The translations under genes and the position numbers were made by a program. From Leptolyngbya sp. Heron Island J (GTDB lineage: Bacteria > Cyanobacteriota > Cyanobacteriia > Phormidesmidales > Phormidesmidaceae), in contig NZ_AWNH01000014.1 of NCBI RefSeq assembly GCF_000482245.1, positions 1-39,077 on the forward strand: 39,077 nt of DNA. The letters are read 5' to 3'. Position 1 is the stretch's first letter. Each line of letters opens with the position of its first letter. The notes below the pieces were generated by a model. That model was not told the origin of the DNA, made no database searches, and saw only the letters and a list, made by a program, of their open reading frames with translations. This document shows, in pieces, positions 8,025-16,285 of this stretch.

Positions 8025-10055
8025 TTAGAAGGAGTTTATAGCCGTTTCTAAGAATTCAGGCTGTATCCAACTATTGACATCAATCTCACCCAGTTGCTCA
8101 TTACCTGGAACGACTTTGAGTTGTTGGATATGATCTGTAATCCAGTCCATGCGAATTTGCGTTTCTGGGAAAAACAGTCCCGTGCGATTTGACTGTTGGT
8201 AATCAAGGGTTTTAGAAACAATTTCAGGATCTAACCTGACCCAATTACTAACCAGGGAAAGAGCACTCGGTGTGTTGATATACCAATGCTGAGCGGCAAT
8301 CAAGGCTTTCAGATAAGCAACCACTAGTTCTGGATGCTGTTCAGCAAAGGACTCTCTGACAACAATCCCATGGAATGTCGGTAATTCTGTCAAATCAGGG
8401 GCATCAACTAGACGCCTGAACCGACCGTGATGACTGGCAATTTCATGGAGAGGAGCAAAATAGGCATAGCCATCGGCCTGGTCATTACGGGGGGTGAGGC
8501 GATCAATGCTCAGGTTATCAATTGAGTTTAAGGTGACTTCATGGAGTAGATTGGCCTGGAACAGCGTACGCATCACCATTCCGTGGGCAGATGATGCAAA
8601 GGGAACGGCAAGTATTCGATTTCGTAAATCATCTAAGCTACTTAGGGAAGAACGACCAGGAACAATAATGGTATTCCCTGTCCCATCAGGGTTGCTGGCA
8701 ACAAAGCTAACTAATCGAGTTTTGGTAGCAGAAGACGAGTTACTCTCTGAGGTTAGACTGTCGGCCAGACCACTGAGTAACAAAGGGTAATCTCCTAAAA
8801 TACCGATGTCTAGCTGTTGGGTTTGCAGACCTTTGGCAATGGGAGCTCCCGAAGTAAAGTCATGCCATTTAATTTGATAGTTTGTCTTGCTGTACTGACC
8901 GCTTCTGGGCAAAAAATGTTCGAGTAGTCCCAATCGTTGAATAATCACCCCCGCAGTTACCGTTTGTATGGTTTTGTTTTGGGTACCGATAGCCAGCGTC
9001 AAGGTTTCTGAAGAGGCTCCGTGAGCCTGGCGTAGCCATAGGCTAGGGGATTGTAAGTGGGCCGTCGTAGCCGATTTGGAGGATGATTTCTGTGCTCTAA
9101 TCCGCTGAGCCCGTTCAGACTCTTTGGAGACCAGCTGAATAAATTGTTGTAGGGGTTCAGTGGGTTGGATTTCGGCGCGATGTTTTTGGGCGTGGCGTGG
9201 GGTAGCCCTGGAGAGTCGTTTAGGCGTTAGCATAAACAGCTGATAATCCAGAGCAAACTCCTGCAAGGGAATGGTAACCAAGAGCTTGGCTTGACGTTCT
9301 GTTTGAAGCTGTAAGCTGGAGCCAAAGCCTAGATAGTGCCCTTGGGTCAAAAATGTGCTTAATAAGCTAGCCGATTGGACAAACTCTCGGTGGGCAAAGT
9401 CCGAGAGGTGCATACCCAACTCTGCAAGCCTTGCTTCTAAAGCCACTCGCCCTGGTGTACCCGCACCTGGAAATACCCATGCTTCTGAGGTTAGATCGCG
9501 CAGGCTCAGCCATTGGCACGGGGCCAACCGATGATCAGCAGCTACCATCAAGAAATATTGAAAACTATCAATGGGCAATGAGTCTATTTCATCAAATTCA
9601 CTGAGATTTGTCTCGGCAAAACCAATTTCAATCTCTCCCAATGTGATGGCTTGATGTAGCTGTTGCGATGTGTCAAAGGGCAAACATTTCAGCTCGATAT
9701 CAGGATATTTCTGACGATACTTAAACAGGATTTTAGATAACCATCCGCTAGCAATACTGACAGTACAGCCAACTTTTAAACGGCTATATTTTCCCTGTTT
9801 AATTTCATTAATTTCATTGATTAAACGACTCTCTAACGCCAGTAGACTAGGGCCTGCTTCGAGTAAATAGCTGCCCACCGTGGTTAGCTTTATTTTGCGA
9901 CCAAGCCGATGAAATAGATCGACACCCAGGTTGGCCTCCAGGGACTTAATTTTAGCGCTCACAGCAGGCTGGGTCAGGTTTAGAGCATCTGCTGCTTCGG
10001 TAAAGCTTAGGTAGCGTGCGACCTCTAAAAAGACTCTTAAATGATAAATTTCCAC
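8025..10055 (-). CDS. LysR-type regulator fused to an SsuA-like substrate-binding domain
   Basis: 676 residues from a GTG start (10055; no good Shine-Dalgarno seen). Residues 1-60 are a LysR winged helix-turn-helix (FLEVARYLSFTEAADALNLTQPAVSAKIKSLE), and about 90-295 the normal LysR effector domain. After a basic linker (about 300-345), residues about 350-676 form a complete SsuA-like binding domain. This closely follows the lipoprotein encoded at 3498: LGLLEHFLP against LGLLEKHLP, TSGAPI against TSGPPI, SSAHGMV against GSAAHGMV, FHGIVVR against LHGIVVR. It ends where the lipoprotein's NosL-like tail would begin. There is no signal peptide or membrane helix, so this domain must sit in the cytosol and probably senses the imported substrate. 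It is convergent with yeiH and divergent from the AprA-like operon, placed to control both. Confidence 0.9.
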   Translation of the reverse strand: MEIYHLRVFLEVARYLSFTEAADALNLTQPAVSAKIKSLEANLGVDLFHRLGRKIKLTTVGSYLLEAGPSLLALESRLINEINEIKQGKYSRLKVGCTVSIASGWLSKILFKYRQKYPDIELKCLPFDTSQQLHQAITLGEIEIGFAETNLSEFDEIDSLPIDSFQYFLMVAADHRLAPCQWLSLRDLTSEAWVFPGAGTPGRVALEARLAELGMHLSDFAHREFVQSASLLSTFLTQGHYLGFGSSLQLQTERQAKLLVTIPLQEFALDYQLFMLTPKRLSRATPRHAQKHRAEIQPTEPLQQFIQLVSKESERAQRIRAQKSSSKSATTAHLQSPSLWLRQAHGASSETLTLAIGTQNKTIQTVTAGVIIQRLGLLEHFLPRSGQYSKTNYQIKWHDFTSGAPIAKGLQTQQLDIGILGDYPLLLSGLADSLTSESNSSSATKTRLVSFVASNPDGTGNTIIVPGRSSLSSLDDLRNRILAVPFASSAHGMVMRTLFQANLLHEVTLNSIDNLSIDRLTPRNDQADGYAYFAPLHEIASHHGRFRRLVDAPDLTELPTFHGIVVRESFAEQHPELVVAYLKALIAAQHWYINTPSALSLVSNWVRLDPEIVSKTLDYQQSNRTGLFFPETQIRMDWITDHIQQLKVVPGNEQLGEIDVNSWIQPEFLETAINSF
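9015..9044 (-). repeat. Palindromic repeat inside the linker codons of the LysR fusion
   Basis: On the coding strand AGCCTATGGC, TAC, GCCAGGCT folds back on itself and is followed by CACGGAGCC, a style of short palindrome seen scattered in cyanobacterial genomes. It encodes residues 338-347 (SLWLRQAHGA), exactly in the linker between the LysR core and the binding domain. Confidence 0.45.
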
Positions 10056-10513
10056 AACAAAATCGCTAGCGAACTAGGCGACGATTTAAAGGCCTACTGT
10101 AAGACTCGATCAGGTAACCAAATCAATCAAATTTGGCACAAGTAACCTCTCTAATTAGTCTCTTAATTACCTAATTTAATGGCCGTACAGCTAAACATAC
10201 TATTTCTGATTTTTATGAGTATATAAAAAAGTTGAATCGAAAAACAGTGTTTTTTGATACAAAGGATCTTGAGGCGATCACTGAGTCTCTTTAGAATAGG
10301 GATAACGGACATGGAAAAGTATGCATATTTCCAAACAACGCCAGCTTAACGAAGCCATGTTCGACACTTGAGATTTTTAGATTAGACCGCGAGTTTTCTA
10401 TAGAAACCACACCGCTGAAGCCATGGCTTAAGAAAGTACTAGCTAATGCTTGCTTTTGATGAGCCTCCAACCGGTTGAGGTTTGATCACCTTATTGGAAA
10501 TGAGGACTTTTGT
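10056..10513. promoter_or_regulatory. Divergent control region between the LysR fusion and the AprA-like operon
   Basis: An AT-rich gap of 458 bases with no gene. Two dyads stand out: TAATTA, six bases, TAATTA at 10152-10169, and AAAAACA, G, TGTTTTT at 10240-10254 (extends outward with one mismatch). A TATAAA-like box lies at about 10221. The sites are natural candidates for binding by the LysR fusion, which would then control itself and the flavoprotein operon. No experimentally defined motif is recognised. Confidence 0.4.
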
Positions 10514-12217
10514 GTGAATACTCAGCATCTGCAAACAGACTTTTTAGTGATTGGTGGAGGTACCGCCGGTACGATGGCGGGTATCAAGGCCAAGCAGGCT
10601 AACCCCGATGCCGATGTTTTAATCCTTGAGAAAGCTAATATTCGTCGTAGCGGTGCGATCGCAATGGGCATGGATGGCGTCAACACCGCCGTGATCCCCG
10701 GCAACTCCACCCCAGAACAGTATGTGAGAGAAATTACCATTGCCAACGACGGCGTTTTAGAGCAAAAAAATGTTTACCAAACCGGGCGCTGGGGATTTGA
10801 AGTCATCCAAGAGCTGGAAAGCTGGGGTGTTAAATTTCAAAAAGACACTGAAGGTAACTACGACCTAAAACAAGTACACCGCGTGGGCAAGTACGTACTG
10901 CCCATGCCCGAAGGTAAAGACCTAAAAAAGATTCTTTCTCGCCAGGTTAAACGCCATAAGGTACGGGTCACCAACCGGGTAATGGCCACGCGAGTCATGG
11001 TAAAAGAAGGGCGGGTGATTGGAGCTGTCGGCTTCGATGTGCGCAAAGGAGACTTTGTTGTTATTCAAGCGAAAGCCGTGGTGCTGTGTACCGGGGCCTG
11101 CGGTCGCCTGGGGCTACCGGCCTCCGGGTATCTCTATGGCACCTATGAGAATCCCACCAATGCAGGTGACGGCTATTCCATGGCCTACCATGCTGGAGCA
11201 GAGCTGACCAATATTGAATGTTTTCAGATCAATCCTCTGATCAAAGACTATAACGGTCCCGCCTGTGCCTATGTGGCCAGTCCCTTTGGAGCCTACACCG
11301 CCAACGCCGAGGGAAATCGCTTCATCAGCTGCGACTACTGGAGTGGCCAGATGATGTTGGAAACCTGGAAAGAGTTGAACTCTGGTAAGGGGCCGGTACA
11401 CCTGAAGATGTATCATCTGGATGACGACACCATTTCCGAAATTGAGCGGGTGCTCTGGTCCAATGAACGCCCCAGCCGTGAGCGTTTCCATGAAGGACGA
11501 GGGGAAGACTACCGCACCAACGGGGTGGAGATGAACATTTCAGAGATCGGTCTTTGCAGTGGCCACAGCGCCTCCGGCGTTTGGGTCAGTGACAAGGCTG
11601 AAACCACCGTGCCCGGTCTCTACGCCGCTGGTGATATGGCCAGTGTGCCCCACAACTACATGATTGGAGCTTTTGTTTCTGGACGCCTGTCCGGCATCAA
11701 TGCCATGGAGTATGTCCAAGGCCTAGAGCATGTGGACCCCGACCCAGAGTTTCTTGCAACAGAAAAAGCTCGAATTTATGCCCCCTTGGACCGTCCTGAT
11801 GGCGTGCCTCACACCCAGGTGGAGTATAAGCTGCGTCGCTATGTGAATGATTATCTACAGCCGCCCAAATCTCCTACCAAGATGGATATTGGTCTTGCGG
11901 CCTTTGAGCGGTATCACGAAACCCTGGCTCTGATGGGAGCCCGAGACCCCCATGAGCTGATGCGCTGTATGGAGGTGCACTTTATCCGGGACTGTGCCGA
12001 AATGGCGGCCCGAGCATCTCTTTATCGTAAGGAGAGTCGTTGGGGACTGTATCACTATCGTCTGGATTATCCTGAGAAAAATGATGAGGAATGGTTCTGT
12101 CATGTGAACTTAAAGAAAACAGAATCGGGCAAGATGGAAATGTTTAAGCGCTCGGTAACTCCTTATATTGTGGAGGTGGATCTTCAGCAGGAAGTGTATG
12201 ACGTGGCGGTACGGTAG
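10514..12217 (+). CDS. AprA-like FAD-dependent oxidoreductase (fumarate reductase/APS reductase flavoprotein family)
   Basis: The start is set at GTG 10514, behind TGAGGAC; an in-frame TTG at 10475 has no such site. The 567-residue protein has an N-terminal FAD-binding Rossmann motif, DFLVIGGGTAGTMAGIKA. It continues with the family's RSGAIAMGMDGVN and a second FAD motif near the C-terminal third, VPGLYAAGDMASVPHNYMIGAFVSGRLSG. Order and length resemble the alpha subunit of adenylylsulfate reductase more than succinate dehydrogenase. The next gene is a small two-cluster ferredoxin like AprB. No sulfate adenylyltransferase is in the window. The context of sulfonate import suggests it oxidises or cleaves a sulfur compound, or disposes of sulfite. 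The exact reaction cannot be read from the sequence. Confidence 0.78.
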   Translation: MNTQHLQTDFLVIGGGTAGTMAGIKAKQANPDADVLILEKANIRRSGAIAMGMDGVNTAVIPGNSTPEQYVREITIANDGVLEQKNVYQTGRWGFEVIQELESWGVKFQKDTEGNYDLKQVHRVGKYVLPMPEGKDLKKILSRQVKRHKVRVTNRVMATRVMVKEGRVIGAVGFDVRKGDFVVIQAKAVVLCTGACGRLGLPASGYLYGTYENPTNAGDGYSMAYHAGAELTNIECFQINPLIKDYNGPACAYVASPFGAYTANAEGNRFISCDYWSGQMMLETWKELNSGKGPVHLKMYHLDDDTISEIERVLWSNERPSRERFHEGRGEDYRTNGVEMNISEIGLCSGHSASGVWVSDKAETTVPGLYAAGDMASVPHNYMIGAFVSGRLSGINAMEYVQGLEHVDPDPEFLATEKARIYAPLDRPDGVPHTQVEYKLRRYVNDYLQPPKSPTKMDIGLAAFERYHETLALMGARDPHELMRCMEVHFIRDCAEMAARASLYRKESRWGLYHYRLDYPEKNDEEWFCHVNLKKTESGKMEMFKRSVTPYIVEVDLQQEVYDVAVR

Positions 12218-12220
12218 GGA

Positions 12221-12260
12221 TCCTTTGTAGAGGCGTTCCATGGAACGCCTCTACAAAGGA
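12221..12260. repeat. CATG-centred palindrome, copy 3 (perfect 20+20)
   Basis: The longest copy: 40 bases forming a perfect palindrome centred on CCATGG, with outer arms TCCTTTGTAGAGGCGTTCCA. It lies in the 79-base gap between the AprA-like gene and its ferredoxin gene. In RNA it would form a very stable hairpin that could set the ratio of the two products or protect the upstream message. Confidence 0.8.
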
Positions 12261-12296
12261 CGAAAAATTTCTGTTCTTTAATTGAGAAACCCATCT

Positions 12297-12524
12297 ATGG
12301 CTCTAACCACCCAGCGTGTTGATGTCCCAGTAATTGTGGACGAATCTAAATGTCTCGAAAAATGTACGGCCTGCATCGAAGTCTGCCCCCTGGATGTGTT
12401 GGTAAAAAACCCTGAGACTGGCAAAGCCTATATGAAATACGACGAATGTTGGTTTTGCCTTCCCTGTGAGAAGGAATGTCCCACCAATGCCATTACTGTT
12501 CAGATTCCGTTTCTACTGCGTTAG
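12297..12524 (+). CDS. AprB-like ferredoxin, two [4Fe-4S] clusters
   Basis: 75 residues from ATG 12297 (a TTG at 12282 is in frame but unnecessary). Two cysteine sets are present: CLEKCTACIEVCP (C-x3-C-x2-C-x3-CP, one residue longer than the classic first gap) and CWFCLPCEKECP (C-x2-C-x2-C-x3-CP), eight cysteines in all, enough for two cubane clusters. The short C-terminal tail, ITVQIPFLLR, is shorter than in full AprB. Its position directly behind the AprA-like flavoprotein makes it the likely electron partner. It overlaps nothing and is followed after 15 bases by the HEAT-repeat gene. Confidence 0.88.
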   Translation: MALTTQRVDVPVIVDESKCLEKCTACIEVCPLDVLVKNPETGKAYMKYDECWFCLPCEKECPTNAITVQIPFLLR

Positions 12525-12539
12525 GGAGAAAAACTCACC

Positions 12540-13520
12540 ATGGCCCATACCGACCTTGATCCAGAAGTGGTGCAGTGGGTAGAAATGTTGCGATCGCAAG
12601 ACCTCAACGACCGCTTGGTGGCTGCCAAATCACTACAGCACCTGGGGGATGAAGATGCCATTGACGCCCTGATCCAGAGCTTGAATGATGAGAGTCCGAG
12701 GGTTCAGGAGATTGCCGTAACCGCTCTTTGGGAAATGGCAAACCCAGTGGTTATCCCGCCGCTGTTGGACTGTTTAAGGTCTGACCATGAACCCGAGGTG
12801 CGCGAAGAGGCCCTATCTGCCCTGAAAGAACTGGTCGCTCCTGACGATTTACTCAAGCTGTTGGATGCGATTCAAGTCGATGACGAAAATGTGCAGCTGA
12901 ATGTGCTGATCCTGCTGCGCAAAATTCACGATGCCCAGGCGTTGCCCTATATTCTGCCGTTCTTTGAGTCTGAGAATCCGGTACTGCGGGAGGCCTCTGT
13001 TGTTACCCTGCGGTATCTAAACCAGGTGGTGCGCTGTGAGCCTGCCCTCGCCCTGGCCAAAGATATCAATGATGAGGTCAGACGTTCGGCTATTTTGACC
13101 CTGGGGTATTTGAGTGATGAGACTGTGGTGCCGATGTTGTGTAGTGCGATCGCAACCGACCCAGACTGGCAGGTGCGGCGTAACGCAGCCCAATCCCTTG
13201 ACCTCCATGCCACCACTGCGGCCACACCAGCCCTAACCCAGGCATTGGCCGATGACCACTGGCAGGTGCGCAAATTTACCGCCCGCGCCCTACAAAAAGT
13301 TGCCACCAATGAGACCATTCCCACCCTGATCAAAGCCCTTTCTGACGAGTATTCCGATGTGCGACGAGATGCCGCCATTGCCCTGGGTAACTTAGGTAAT
13401 CCTGAGGTCCTACCAGCCCTAAAACAAACTCTCGATGACCCAGATCGGGATGTACAAATTTTCTCTCAGCGGGCCATCCAAAAGATTCAGGATCAGCTAG
13501 CGGAAGCGTCCAATGCCTAA
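12540..13520 (+). CDS. HEAT-repeat (PBS-lyase-type) protein
   Basis: 326 residues made almost wholly of about nine HEAT-like repeats of roughly 31 residues. Examples are LNDRLVAAKSLQHLGDEDAIDALIQSL, DWQVRRNAAQSLD, DHWQVRKFTARALQKV and YSDVRRDAAIALGNLGNPEVLPAL. These are helical scaffolds that bind other proteins. Relatives include phycobilin lyases, but this copy sits inside a redox operon, so it is more likely an assembly or scaffold factor for the flavoprotein and ferredoxin. AGGGAGA precedes the ATG. It overlaps the next gene by eight bases, showing translational coupling. No signal peptide, so cytosolic. Confidence 0.85.
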   Translation: MAHTDLDPEVVQWVEMLRSQDLNDRLVAAKSLQHLGDEDAIDALIQSLNDESPRVQEIAVTALWEMANPVVIPPLLDCLRSDHEPEVREEALSALKELVAPDDLLKLLDAIQVDDENVQLNVLILLRKIHDAQALPYILPFFESENPVLREASVVTLRYLNQVVRCEPALALAKDINDEVRRSAILTLGYLSDETVVPMLCSAIATDPDWQVRRNAAQSLDLHATTAATPALTQALADDHWQVRKFTARALQKVATNETIPTLIKALSDEYSDVRRDAAIALGNLGNPEVLPALKQTLDDPDRDVQIFSQRAIQKIQDQLAEASNA

Positions 13521-14634
13521 CCATGATTCTCCCTTTGTTCGTGCCCCTCACCAGTCCCCCGATGCCATCCCCGATAGCCCGGTGATAGCCATCCGCAAAC
13601 AGGCGGCTATTCGATGTCTCAAGCAGGTTGTTGAACCGATTCTCAACAAAAACATTGTTGACCTGGGCATGGTGCGAAACCTGCGAGTGGTGGATAACTA
13701 TGTGTATCTGAAGCTTTATATCGGTGTCCATCAACATGAGCTCAAAGAACAGGCCCAGTTAGCCCTGGGAGATTTAGAGTGGTGTCAAAAAGCCTACATT
13801 CAGATTTGCACAATTCCTGGTGTGCACACGACGCTGGCCGTATCCAGCGGCAAGGGAGGTGTTGGCAAGTCCACCACAGCTGTGAATCTAGCCGCTGCCC
13901 TGACAAAAACCGGGGCCAAGGTGGGTCTGCTCGATGCTGACATCTACGGTCCCAATGTGCCCCAGATGTTGGGACTTGCTCAAACTACGGTTGAGGTGAT
14001 TGACACACCGGAGGGGCAGCGCTTCAAACCATTGGAGGCCCATGGTATTAAGGTCATGTCGGTGGGACTGCTAGCAGAGCCTGACCATCCTTTAGCCTGG
14101 CGTGGTCCTGTCCTCCATAAGATTATTACCCAGTTTATCCAAGACGTGGATTGGGGAGAGTTAGACTATCTTTTAATTGATCTGCCCCCCGGTACCGGCG
14201 ATGCCCAGATTACTATTATTCAGGAGAGCCCCATCTGCGGCGTGGTGATGGTAACAACGCCGCAACAGGTGGCAGTCTCAGACGTGCGACGTAGCATCCA
14301 TATGTTTCGTCAGGTGGGTGTGCCCGTCCTCGGTCTGGTAGAAAACATGAGCTACTTGATCTGTGGCTGCTGTGGGGAGCGCACATCAATTTTTGGTAGC
14401 GGTGGGGGAGAGCAAATGGCCCAGGAACTATCCGTGCCGCTGTTGGGCCAGGTGCCCATCGATCCTCAGATCTGTCAGGGAGGTGATAGGGGTCAGCCTT
14501 TACCTTTAGCCGATGGAGAGGCTCCTTTGTCACAGGTATTTGCTGCGATCGCTACTGGTTTGAATCATACATTTTCTCCGTCTGTAGAGCGGACAGAAAA
14601 TCATATACTCAATCAGACAACAACAGCTCTATAA
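13513..14634 (+). CDS. mrp: Mrp/NBP35-family Fe-S carrier ATPase with N-terminal MIP18 (DUF59) domain
   Basis: 373 residues. An N-terminal DUF59 region (about 25-105, RCLKQVVEPILNKNIVDLGMV) is followed by a deviant-Walker-A P-loop ATPase domain starting LAVSSGKGGVGKSTTAVNLA. LLDADIYGPN and YLLIDLPPGTGDAQ follow. The cluster-binding site is at about residues 277-281, where the usual CxxC element appears as CGCC before GERTSIFGSGGG. Mrp proteins carry and deliver [4Fe-4S] clusters. Sitting at the end of an operon with a two-cluster ferredoxin, this copy may be dedicated to that ferredoxin; housekeeping Mrp copies normally stand elsewhere. It starts eight bases before the HEAT gene stops. Confidence 0.88.
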   Translation: MPNHDSPFVRAPHQSPDAIPDSPVIAIRKQAAIRCLKQVVEPILNKNIVDLGMVRNLRVVDNYVYLKLYIGVHQHELKEQAQLALGDLEWCQKAYIQICTIPGVHTTLAVSSGKGGVGKSTTAVNLAAALTKTGAKVGLLDADIYGPNVPQMLGLAQTTVEVIDTPEGQRFKPLEAHGIKVMSVGLLAEPDHPLAWRGPVLHKIITQFIQDVDWGELDYLLIDLPPGTGDAQITIIQESPICGVVMVTTPQQVAVSDVRRSIHMFRQVGVPVLGLVENMSYLICGCCGERTSIFGSGGGEQMAQELSVPLLGQVPIDPQICQGGDRGQPLPLADGEAPLSQVFAAIATGLNHTFSPSVERTENHILNQTTTAL

Positions 14635-14712
14635 GCATCTGTTTGTTGTTTAACGATCCTCAGACACTGAGCGCGTTGGCTTTTAGACCAGGAATGGCTT
14701 TACCTTAAATCC

Positions 14713-15573
14713 ATGTCCTATCATGCACCTGCCCTGAAAACGTCAATTCTGACTAGCTGCACGCTAATTGCGTTTGCCGCCAATTCCTTACTTACCCGCA
14801 TGGCCCTGGGTCCAGGCTCCATTGATGCAGCCAGTTTTATGACGCTGCGATTAGTTTCTGGCGCAGCCATGTTGTTAGCTATTATGACGTTCTCTCAAAG
14901 AACGTCTGTTGTAAAACTTCAGGGCAAATGGACAGCCGCATTGATGCTGTTTCTCTACGCAGTTACCTTTTCGTTTTCATACTTGCAACTAGCCGCAGGC
15001 ACCGGAGCCTTAATTCTTTTTGGCTCAGTGCAGGTAACGATGATTGTAGCTGCCTTAAAACAGGGAGAAACGCCACATCCGTTGGAATGGGCAGGATTAC
15101 TACTGGCGCTGATGGGATTGTTATATCTGGTATCACCCGGTTTGGCAGCGCCGCCAGTGGTGGGTTCTATCTTGATGGTGATGGCAGGTGTCGCTTGGGG
15201 ATTTTACTCGCTGCTCGGTCGTGGAAGCCAGGACCCAGTAGCCTATACAACGACTAATTTTGTACGGGCTGTTCCCTTTACCGTTGGGGTGAGTCTGATC
15301 AGCCTATCGGAGATGCATTTGACTCTGACGGGTGTGGTTTTAGCCTTGTTATCAGGGGCGCTGGCCTCTGGTGTGGGCTATGCAATGTGGTATGCGGCGC
15401 TAAAGGGCCTAACGGCAACGCGGGCGGCAACGGTGCAGTTAGCAGTGCCTGTGATTGCTGCATTAGGGGGGATTTTATTCTTGCAAGAGACATTGAGCAC
15501 ACGATTGGTCTTGGCGTCTTTGCTGATTTTAGGTGGCATTGGCCTAGCTGTAATGGGACGTGGCGAGCAGTAA
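14713..15573 (+). CDS. EamA/DMT-superfamily permease
   Basis: 286 residues with about ten membrane helices in two EamA halves, the layout of drug/metabolite transporters (RhaT/YdcZ type). The first half shows FAANSLLTRMAL and ASFMTLRLVSGAAML. The second shows VMAGVAWGFYSLLGR, ALASGVGYAMWYAALKGL and a closing helix ILGGIGLAVMG. Transporters of this group often export amino acids or metabolites. It lies 78 bases after the mrp gene on the same strand and may belong to that operon, perhaps removing a product, but this is inference. It converges on the BrnA-like gene with an 8-base gap. Confidence 0.85.
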   Translation: MSYHAPALKTSILTSCTLIAFAANSLLTRMALGPGSIDAASFMTLRLVSGAAMLLAIMTFSQRTSVVKLQGKWTAALMLFLYAVTFSFSYLQLAAGTGALILFGSVQVTMIVAALKQGETPHPLEWAGLLLALMGLLYLVSPGLAAPPVVGSILMVMAGVAWGFYSLLGRGSQDPVAYTTTNFVRAVPFTVGVSLISLSEMHLTLTGVVLALLSGALASGVGYAMWYAALKGLTATRAATVQLAVPVIAALGGILFLQETLSTRLVLASLLILGGIGLAVMGRGEQ

Positions 15574-15581
15574 ACGTATAG

Positions 15582-15866
15582 CTATCGCTGAGTAACTTCC
15601 CCAAGGGCTTCCTGCAAGATTTCATCACTGACACCACGGCGCTTTAAGCTAGCGATCAGCACGGATACAGTATCTCCTTCTAAACGCTCTAAATCAGCAC
15701 GAAGACCTTGTCCAATATAGGCACGAGCCAACGGTTGACACCCCGAAAAACCAAGTAAGGGGGCAAGCCTTTTCAAGTCTTCAATCACATCTTCGGGCAT
15801 CCGAATTGTGATTGTTGTCATTGGGCGATTCCTGTCTAACCGTTTTTTCAATGCGTCAGTTTTCAT
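15582..15866 (-). CDS. brnA: BrnA-like/CopG antitoxin
   Basis: 94 residues from ATG 15866 (GTG at 15875 also in frame). The central part TTITIRMPEDVIEDLKRLAPLLGF is a ribbon-helix-helix-like strand and helix, followed by QPLARAYIGQGL, as in antitoxins that partner BrnT. The start overlaps the end of the toxin gene, the normal toxin-then-antitoxin order. Such antitoxins bind DNA as dimers and repress their own operon. The toxin partner is interrupted, so this antitoxin is now an orphan. Confidence 0.7.
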   Translation of the reverse strand: MKTDALKKRLDRNRPMTTITIRMPEDVIEDLKRLAPLLGFSGCQPLARAYIGQGLRADLERLEGDTVSVLIASLKRRGVSDEILQEALGEVTQR

Positions 15867-16125
15867 AGTATTCACGTTCCTTACGTGTGGCCTTACGAGC
15901 TGAAATGATGCGGATCATGTCGTCCTCGCGCTCAATGAAAACGACGTACAAGAGATTTCAACGCCTATCTAGCCCGATAATGGCATCTCGTGCTTCGTCA
16001 TTACGGCTAGTGCCAACAATAACCAGAAGCGGACCAAAGAATGCTTCAGCAAGCCGCTGAAACGCTACGCCATCATGCTTCTGGGGATTGATTTGTACTT
16101 TTTCATTGTTCCAGATAAATATAAT
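15856..16125 (-). pseudogene. brnT: BrnT-like RNase toxin, nonsense-mutated
   Basis: On the minus strand one frame reads IFIWNNEKVQINPQKHDGVAF, later FGPLLVIVG, then RNDEARDAIIGLDRR, a TGA at 15960-15958, then NLLYVVFIEREDD and MIRIISARKATRKEREYYEN. This is the BrnT pattern from the opening (x-x-x-W-N-x-x-K) to the closing RIISARKATRxE. BrnT proteins have a Trp next to the Arg at the stop (ERW), so TGG to TGA is the simplest reading. No ATG or GTG precedes the family start, so the initiation site may be lost as well. It would have been an mRNA-cleaving toxin of about 90 residues. Confidence 0.7.
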
Positions 16126-16285
16126 ACTGTTGAGTAAAAATACACATCTATGTTAATAGTTTAGCAAATGTATTGACGATGTAAATATATTTTGAGGCAC
16201 ACTAAACCTAATATTGCCCGTGCATTTATTAGATGTTTCGGTAACAATATCTAACAGCAAGTAGCAGAAGAATATGCTGAAAGTT

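Noticed and set aside
10514-12524. Dissimilatory sulfate reduction or sulfur oxidation (true AprAB)
   Set aside because: No sat, dsr or qmo gene is in the window, the ferredoxin is shorter than AprB, and the neighbours are sulfonate-type transport genes.
14885-14907. GACGTTCT...AGAACGTC inverted repeat inside the EamA gene
   Set aside because: Lacks the CCATGG centre of the other palindromes and is fully coding; probably chance.
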